Below the pieces are notes generated by a model. It did not search any database. It was given only the letters and a program-made list of their open reading frames with translations, and was not told the origin of the DNA. A program made the translations under genes and the position numbers. A stretch of 64,000 bases of DNA, from the IMG/VR virus record IMGVR_UViG_3300030333_003379, positions 30,637 to 94,636 of that record. One strand, 5' to 3'. Positions 60,125 to 64,000 of the stretch are shown in pieces; within the stretch, counting starts at the first letter, position 1, and each line of letters starts with the position of its first letter. This DNA is from a virus.

Positions 60125-61669
60125 ATGCAGGGGCAACCAATCTTCATCATGCAGCAAGGCACGACACAAGAACAAGGCAAAACGGCACAGTCGAATAATA
60201 TCGCTGCCGCTAAAGCAGTAGCACAAGCAGTTCGGACTACACTAGGGCCAATGGGCATGGATAAGATGCTAGTGGATGAAAGTGGAGATGTAATCATCAC
60301 AAATGATGGTGCAACCATTCTTCAAGAGATTAACATTGAACACCCAACGGCTAAGATGATTATTGAAATCGCTAAAACACAGGAACAGGAATGCTATGAT
60401 GGCACAACATCTGCTGTGATTGTCGCAGGTGAACTACTCAAGCGTTGTGAGGAACTTATTGATCAGAATGTTCATCCCACAGTCATTTGCCGTGGATTGC
60501 GAAAGGGAATGTCTTTCCTTCTATCAGATTTGAAAAATTATGAAATCAATGATATTGATTTGGATAAGATTGCCAAAACCGCCCTTACAGGCAAGTCGGC
60601 TGACTCATTCAAGGACATTATCTCTGCGATTTGTGTTGAAGCGGTGGAAAACACCGACAGCCTTGAAGATATCCGTATTACCAAGGCACTTGGTGGTTCA
60701 GCAGGGGATAGTGAGATAATCAACGGTATTATTCTCGATAAAGAGCGTTGCCACCCCGCAATGCCTTCTCATCTTCAACCATCCACCGATGGTTGGGCTA
60801 TTGCCCTAATTGATAGTAATCTTGGAGTAAAGCAGACCGAAATGGAGGCAAACATCCAGATTACAGATCCCGCACAGATTGAAGCGTTCTTAGCAAAAGA
60901 AGAAGCCGAATTGCAAAAGATGGCAGAAGATTTCCATGACCATGGTGTGCAAGTGGTTCTGTGCCAGCGTGAAATTGATGATTTAGTCAAGTATCACTTT
61001 GCTAAATTGGGCATCATTGCCGTTGAGAAGGTAACAAAGAGCGATATGGAAGCCGTAGCAATGGCTTCTGGTGCCACAATTATCAACAACATCAATGATA
61101 TGAGTAACGATGCCAAAGGATTCTTTGAAGAAGTTAAACAGGAAATGATTGGTGAAATGCCTATGCTATTCCTTTACCATGGTCAAACACCTGCCATGAC
61201 TGTATTACTTCGTGGCCCTACTACACACTTCGTTGAGGAAATTGAAAGAGCCTTTGATGATGCAGCAGGTGTGGTCAAGGTCGCCAAAGATGACGGAGTT
61301 ATCCTTGCAGGTGGAGGATCTACTTACGCAGGTCTATCCAATTCACTAGCAAATCATGCTAATCACCATGGTGGCAGAGAAGGAATGTCTATGCTGGCAC
61401 TATCAGTAGCACTTGAGTCCATTCCACGCACTCTAGCAGAGAATGCAGGTCTAGACCCGGTTGATGAGATGATGATGCTTAACCAGACACATTCAGCAGG
61501 TAACAAGTATATGGGTATCAACATCGAAGTCGGTGGCACTATTGATATGAGAGATCTAGGTGTCTATGAGCCAAAGCGTGTGGTTGAGCAAGCACTCAAG
61601 TCAGCAGTTGAAACTGCAATCATGGTGCTTCGTATTGACGACATAATTTCATCACGAAAGACCGACTAA
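60125..61669 (+). CDS. Group II chaperonin (thermosome subunit)
   Basis: The 514-residue product is clearly a thermosome: [15 protein letters not shown] aligns with the family start, NDGATIL (60-66), DGTT (92-95), [33 protein letters not shown] and [16 protein letters not shown] follow in order, and the end [19 protein letters not shown] is typical. It folds proteins in the cytosol using ATP. Two points differ from the usual: LGPMGMD in place of LGPKGMD and YDGTT in place of GDGTT, near the nucleotide site. The usual Gly/Met-rich tail is absent. It lies alone on the plus strand. Confidence 0.95.
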   Translation: MQGQPIFIMQQGTTQEQGKTAQSNNIAAAKAVAQAVRTTLGPMGMDKMLVDESGDVIITNDGATILQEINIEHPTAKMIIEIAKTQEQECYDGTTSAVIVAGELLKRCEELIDQNVHPTVICRGLRKGMSFLLSDLKNYEINDIDLDKIAKTALTGKSADSFKDIISAICVEAVENTDSLEDIRITKALGGSAGDSEIINGIILDKERCHPAMPSHLQPSTDGWAIALIDSNLGVKQTEMEANIQITDPAQIEAFLAKEEAELQKMAEDFHDHGVQVVLCQREIDDLVKYHFAKLGIIAVEKVTKSDMEAVAMASGATIINNINDMSNDAKGFFEEVKQEMIGEMPMLFLYHGQTPAMTVLLRGPTTHFVEEIERAFDDAAGVVKVAKDDGVILAGGGSTYAGLSNSLANHANHHGGREGMSMLALSVALESIPRTLAENAGLDPVDEMMMLNQTHSAGNKYMGINIEVGGTIDMRDLGVYEPKRVVEQALKSAVETAIMVLRIDDIISSRKTD

Positions 61670-61788
61670 GGTTGGAATATCTTAGTGTAAAGCCAAGCGA
61701 ATGGCAACAGTATAAGAAGAATTGGTATTGCAACCATTGCAGCCAATCCCATTAGGACTAATTGCCAAAGGGGTTTATCCTCACTCAT
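61666..61788 (-). CDS. 40-residue single-span membrane peptide
   Basis: Read by hand from ATG 61788 to TAG 61666. The ATG overlaps the stop of the upstream gene (ATGA), suggesting translational coupling. Sequence starts MSEDKPLWQLVLMGLAAMVA and has a hydrophobic run from residue 9 to about 33, ending YTKIFQP. Its stop overlaps the convergent thermosome stop. The size and topology fit a small membrane regulator or holin-like peptide; nothing more specific can be said. Confidence 0.6.
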   Translation of the reverse strand: MSEDKPLWQLVLMGLAAMVAIPILLILLPFAWLYTKIFQP

Positions 61789-63572
61789 CTAAGACCACCC
61801 GTATCGGGTGGTGTTTCATCATCATCTTCGTCATAATTGATACCTGTCCATGGTAGTTCGCCTAATGAAGATACATAATCCAGAAGTTCTTTACCAGACA
61901 TTGATTCCATATCTGGGCGTTCTCCTGTTTTCCATTCGACCAAATCTTCTGTATCTTCCCACGGTCTTAATTGCATATACTGATTATTGCGAATGGCAGA
62001 ATCACCAGAAGTGTAATCATCCATGAATCTTCTCTTGCCCCCACAACCCGGACATTCACCTGCCCTGCGGTGCATATCATATTTTTGTGCGCCACTATGG
62101 ATAATTTCTTGTCGTGAAGGATCCCAATTCACTTCACTATACCCTGCTCTACCCGTAGCGGGGCTATAATCCACAATGTTGCGCTTTCCTGTTCCAACAA
62201 ATGACGGATTCCACATACTTACAGTATCATAATATCTGGGATTGTTTTCTGGGTCGTCAATATGCTCTTGCGCTCTTGGGCTATGTGATTCATGATCTCT
62301 CTTTTCTCTCGGTGTGTATAATGCCCTACAACTCGGACAGAAGGTGGCTCGTTGGGTATCTCTCATTGCCCCTATACCTGCTTTAATGGCACTTCGCTGT
62401 TGTTCATCACGATCAAAGAAGAGTGGGCTATGCCTATCTGCTTCATCACCCATAACCATCCTAAATGCTGATGGGCCACCTTCCATTGGACTATACTGAT
62501 GGTGGCGATATCCACCAAACGGCAATATACCATATCCTTCATCATCCCATATCTGCCCTGCATCATCTAGCACATCATCCCAGAATGAACGCCCACCCCT
62601 TTCTGCGATACCGTGTTTTTGTTGATATTCCAAATAGGGACATTCATTGGGATTGTGATGCCCATATGTGCTAGTAGCACCTTCTGGTAATGGGGCGCAA
62701 TAAGGGCAGATTTGGGTTCTTTGGTTGTAATCACCCATCCAATCTTGTCGGTCTGGGTCTTTTCTCCCAAACCCTGCTTCATTTTTCTCATACTGCTTTG
62801 GGTCAGGACTTGGGGCTAGATCATTACTAAACCATCTCCCATTTTCTTCCCATGAATCATCTGCAATCAATTTACCATATCTTTCCAACATTTCTTCTGT
62901 GGTTAAACGGGGATAAAATCGCTCAAAGGGTCGGATTTCATCACCAAACTCATCCATTTTTCCACTTCTCCTGTGGCGACCCGTATCGGGGTCATATACT
63001 CTTGATAGCATACCCGGATAGGGGTCAGGTCTTTGGTGAAGATTACCATGTTCATCAGTCCACTCGTATGGATAATTCTCTAATGGATAGGGAACATCCT
63101 CACCATGCCTAAGATATGGTGGTGATACCCAATCCTTACCTGCGGGGGTTTGAAGTGGCTCATGCAACATACCACCAGCATTTGGGCAGAATGGTCTCGT
63201 TCTGCCCAATCTTACACTATATTGTTCATCAGGGGGATTGTCGGGAAACAATTCCATTTCTGTATCAGGGTCATAAACATCTTTCATTGCTATTGCCCTA
63301 TCCAATTGCTCTCTTGATAGATGATTAGCCGGGGTGTAGTTCTCAAGATCTCCATCCAGAATCTTATCCCTTACGATGTTATCATATCCTCTGCTTGCAA
63401 ATCTATCAAGAATATCCCTTATGATGGGGTTTCCAATGCGACTACCTCTCTCATAGTTAAACCGGGGAACAGATTGGGTTTCCCACCCATGCACATTTTC
63501 TGGAAATAATTCAAACACAGATGAGTCATAATCCTTCTGGATTATATTCCATGCTTGATTAAACGCACTCAT
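61785..63572 (-). CDS. Multi-zinc-site protein starting with the A-F-x-x-A-W tag
   Basis: The product is 595 residues and starts MSAFNQAWNIIQKDY, an N-terminal copy of the tag. Cysteine sites include ICPYCAPLPEG with HHNPNECP further on, FCPSCRALYTPREKRDHESH, which looks like a C2H2-type finger, and ECPGCGGKRRF near residue 520. Between them the chain is hydrophilic with many Pro, Tyr and Asp. It overlaps the upstream gene by ATGA and the 40-residue peptide gene by four bases. No family recognised; at least three zinc sites are likely. Confidence 0.6.
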   Translation of the reverse strand: MSAFNQAWNIIQKDYDSSVFELFPENVHGWETQSVPRFNYERGSRIGNPIIRDILDRFASRGYDNIVRDKILDGDLENYTPANHLSREQLDRAIAMKDVYDPDTEMELFPDNPPDEQYSVRLGRTRPFCPNAGGMLHEPLQTPAGKDWVSPPYLRHGEDVPYPLENYPYEWTDEHGNLHQRPDPYPGMLSRVYDPDTGRHRRSGKMDEFGDEIRPFERFYPRLTTEEMLERYGKLIADDSWEENGRWFSNDLAPSPDPKQYEKNEAGFGRKDPDRQDWMGDYNQRTQICPYCAPLPEGATSTYGHHNPNECPYLEYQQKHGIAERGGRSFWDDVLDDAGQIWDDEGYGILPFGGYRHHQYSPMEGGPSAFRMVMGDEADRHSPLFFDRDEQQRSAIKAGIGAMRDTQRATFCPSCRALYTPREKRDHESHSPRAQEHIDDPENNPRYYDTVSMWNPSFVGTGKRNIVDYSPATGRAGYSEVNWDPSRQEIIHSGAQKYDMHRRAGECPGCGGKRRFMDDYTSGDSAIRNNQYMQLRPWEDTEDLVEWKTGERPDMESMSGKELLDYVSSLGELPWTGINYDEDDDETPPDTGGLR

Positions 63573-63832
63573 TTCTTATCCCTCAAGTTTCGTGCTAATT
63601 GGCAGCCAAGCCGTATCTTTGAAGTGGATTGCTCATTCCAGAAGGAGTCATGCTCAAGACCAAATCGCTTCTCGATATGATTACATAACTCCCTTCTAGT
63701 CATCTTGCGAAAGTCCTCATCAATATCAATACCGAGTATCACAGGTGTTTCTGGGTGTTTCAGCATAGAATCCAGAATTACATATGCCCAACCCATGAGG
63801 GTTATCAAACCACGAATAAGCCATTGAAACAT
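63569..63832 (-). CDS. Small protein with N-terminal membrane segment
   Basis: The product is 87 residues. A hydrophobic helix covers about residues 3-24 (WLIRGLITLMGWAYVILDSM). The rest is charged (DEDFRKMTRRELCNHIEKRF) and would lie inside the cell. A purine-rich GGGGCGGATGAG precedes the ATG and overlaps the previous stop. Function unknown. Confidence 0.55.
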   Translation of the reverse strand: MFQWLIRGLITLMGWAYVILDSMLKHPETPVILGIDIDEDFRKMTRRELCNHIEKRFGLEHDSFWNEQSTSKIRLGCQLARNLRDKK

Positions 63833-63835
63833 TTC

Positions 63836-64000
63836 TCATCCGCCCCTGTAAAGCCCCCGTTGAAACATTATATCAAGTAAATGCCTATTATCTTGTTTAT
63901 CTTCTGGTAATGCAGCCCTATTACGAGATCCAGCAAAGTCAATGACTTCCAAATACTTGGGGTCTATTCTATCACGAGTTCGTTGGTGATCATGCGCCCA
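63836..64000 (-). CDS. C-terminal fragment of a gene cut by the window edge
   Basis: Read by hand: this frame is open from the right edge to TGA at 63836, encoding 54 residues that end IMFQRGLYRGG. The fragment is hydrophilic and Arg/Asp-rich (HQRTRDRIDPKYLEVIDF). The start is outside the window. It overlaps the purine-rich leader of the 87-residue membrane protein. No function can be assigned. Confidence 0.6.
   Translation of the reverse strand, partial: WAHDHQRTRDRIDPKYLEVIDFAGSRNRAALPEDKQDNRHLLDIMFQRGLYRGG

Noticed and set aside
60103-60990. Minus-strand frames inside the thermosome gene
   Set aside because: They are shadows of a strongly recognised coding frame and lack start signals.
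51653-61669. Cellular origin of the window because of thermosome and HMG-CoA-lyase-like genes
   Set aside because: Both genes are flanked on both sides by compact minus-strand gene blocks sharing the same tag and overlap style as the structural operon.
1-64000. CRISPR array, tRNA, rRNA, insertion sequence or integrase
   Set aside because: No regularly spaced repeats, tRNA-like T-loop sequences or recombinase motifs were found by eye; a tRNA scan could still find something I missed.

Overview
The window is most likely a 64 kb piece of a tailed, HK97-fold double-stranded DNA virus (Caudoviricetes type) that infects an archaeon. A marine planktonic euryarchaeon such as the Poseidoniia (Marine Group II) is my best guess. 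The viral assignment rests on an uninterrupted head-to-tail morphogenesis cluster: terminase, portal, prohead protease, major capsid protein, connectors, tail tube, tail chaperones, tape measure and giant tail proteins. The archaeal host is inferred from a group II chaperonin (thermosome) gene, start sites with a GGTGAT-type Shine-Dalgarno, and a TATA-like box placed for a leaderless transcript. The marine assignment is from recollection of similar metagenomic viruses and cannot be proven here. No integrase, transposase, CRISPR array, tRNA, polymerase, helicase or primase is visible, so the replication genes probably lie outside the window.

Layout. Nearly all genes are on the minus strand, tightly packed, often overlapping by 1-8 bases (ATGA, TGATG), and read from right to left. 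(a) 64000-61666: an edge-truncated gene, a small membrane protein, a multi-zinc-site protein and a 40-residue membrane peptide. (b) 60125-61669, plus strand: the thermosome. (c) 59994-52452: a C5-cytosine methyltransferase, a large protein with an HExxH motif, an ADP-ribosyltransferase-like protein, and an adenine methyltransferase fused to a gp88-like cysteine domain. (d) 51088-52495, plus strand: an unknown protein and an HMG-CoA-lyase-like enzyme. (e) 51018-1: one long late operon. It opens with a ribbon-helix-helix regulator, two membrane proteins and an Arf/SR-beta-like small GTPase. A set of zinc-finger and low-complexity proteins follows, then terminase, portal, protease, capsid, connectors and tail, ending in three giant tail or fibre proteins; the last runs off the left edge.

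How it may work together. Block (e) builds and fills the particle. Blocks (a), (c) and (d) look like host takeover and genome modification: folding (thermosome), DNA methylation, a possible drain on HMG-CoA (the precursor of archaeal lipids) and possible ADP-ribosylation. The most unusual signal is a short peptide of the form A-F-x-x-[AG]-W-x-[hydrophobic]2-K. It recurs in at least seven otherwise unrelated proteins spread from 38 kb to 64 kb and could be a common targeting or packaging tag. Other notable points are a C CCT TTG -1 frameshift site between the tail chaperone ORFs, a degenerate DNA-ligase-like domain in an 1157-residue protein next to the protease, and a viral small GTPase.
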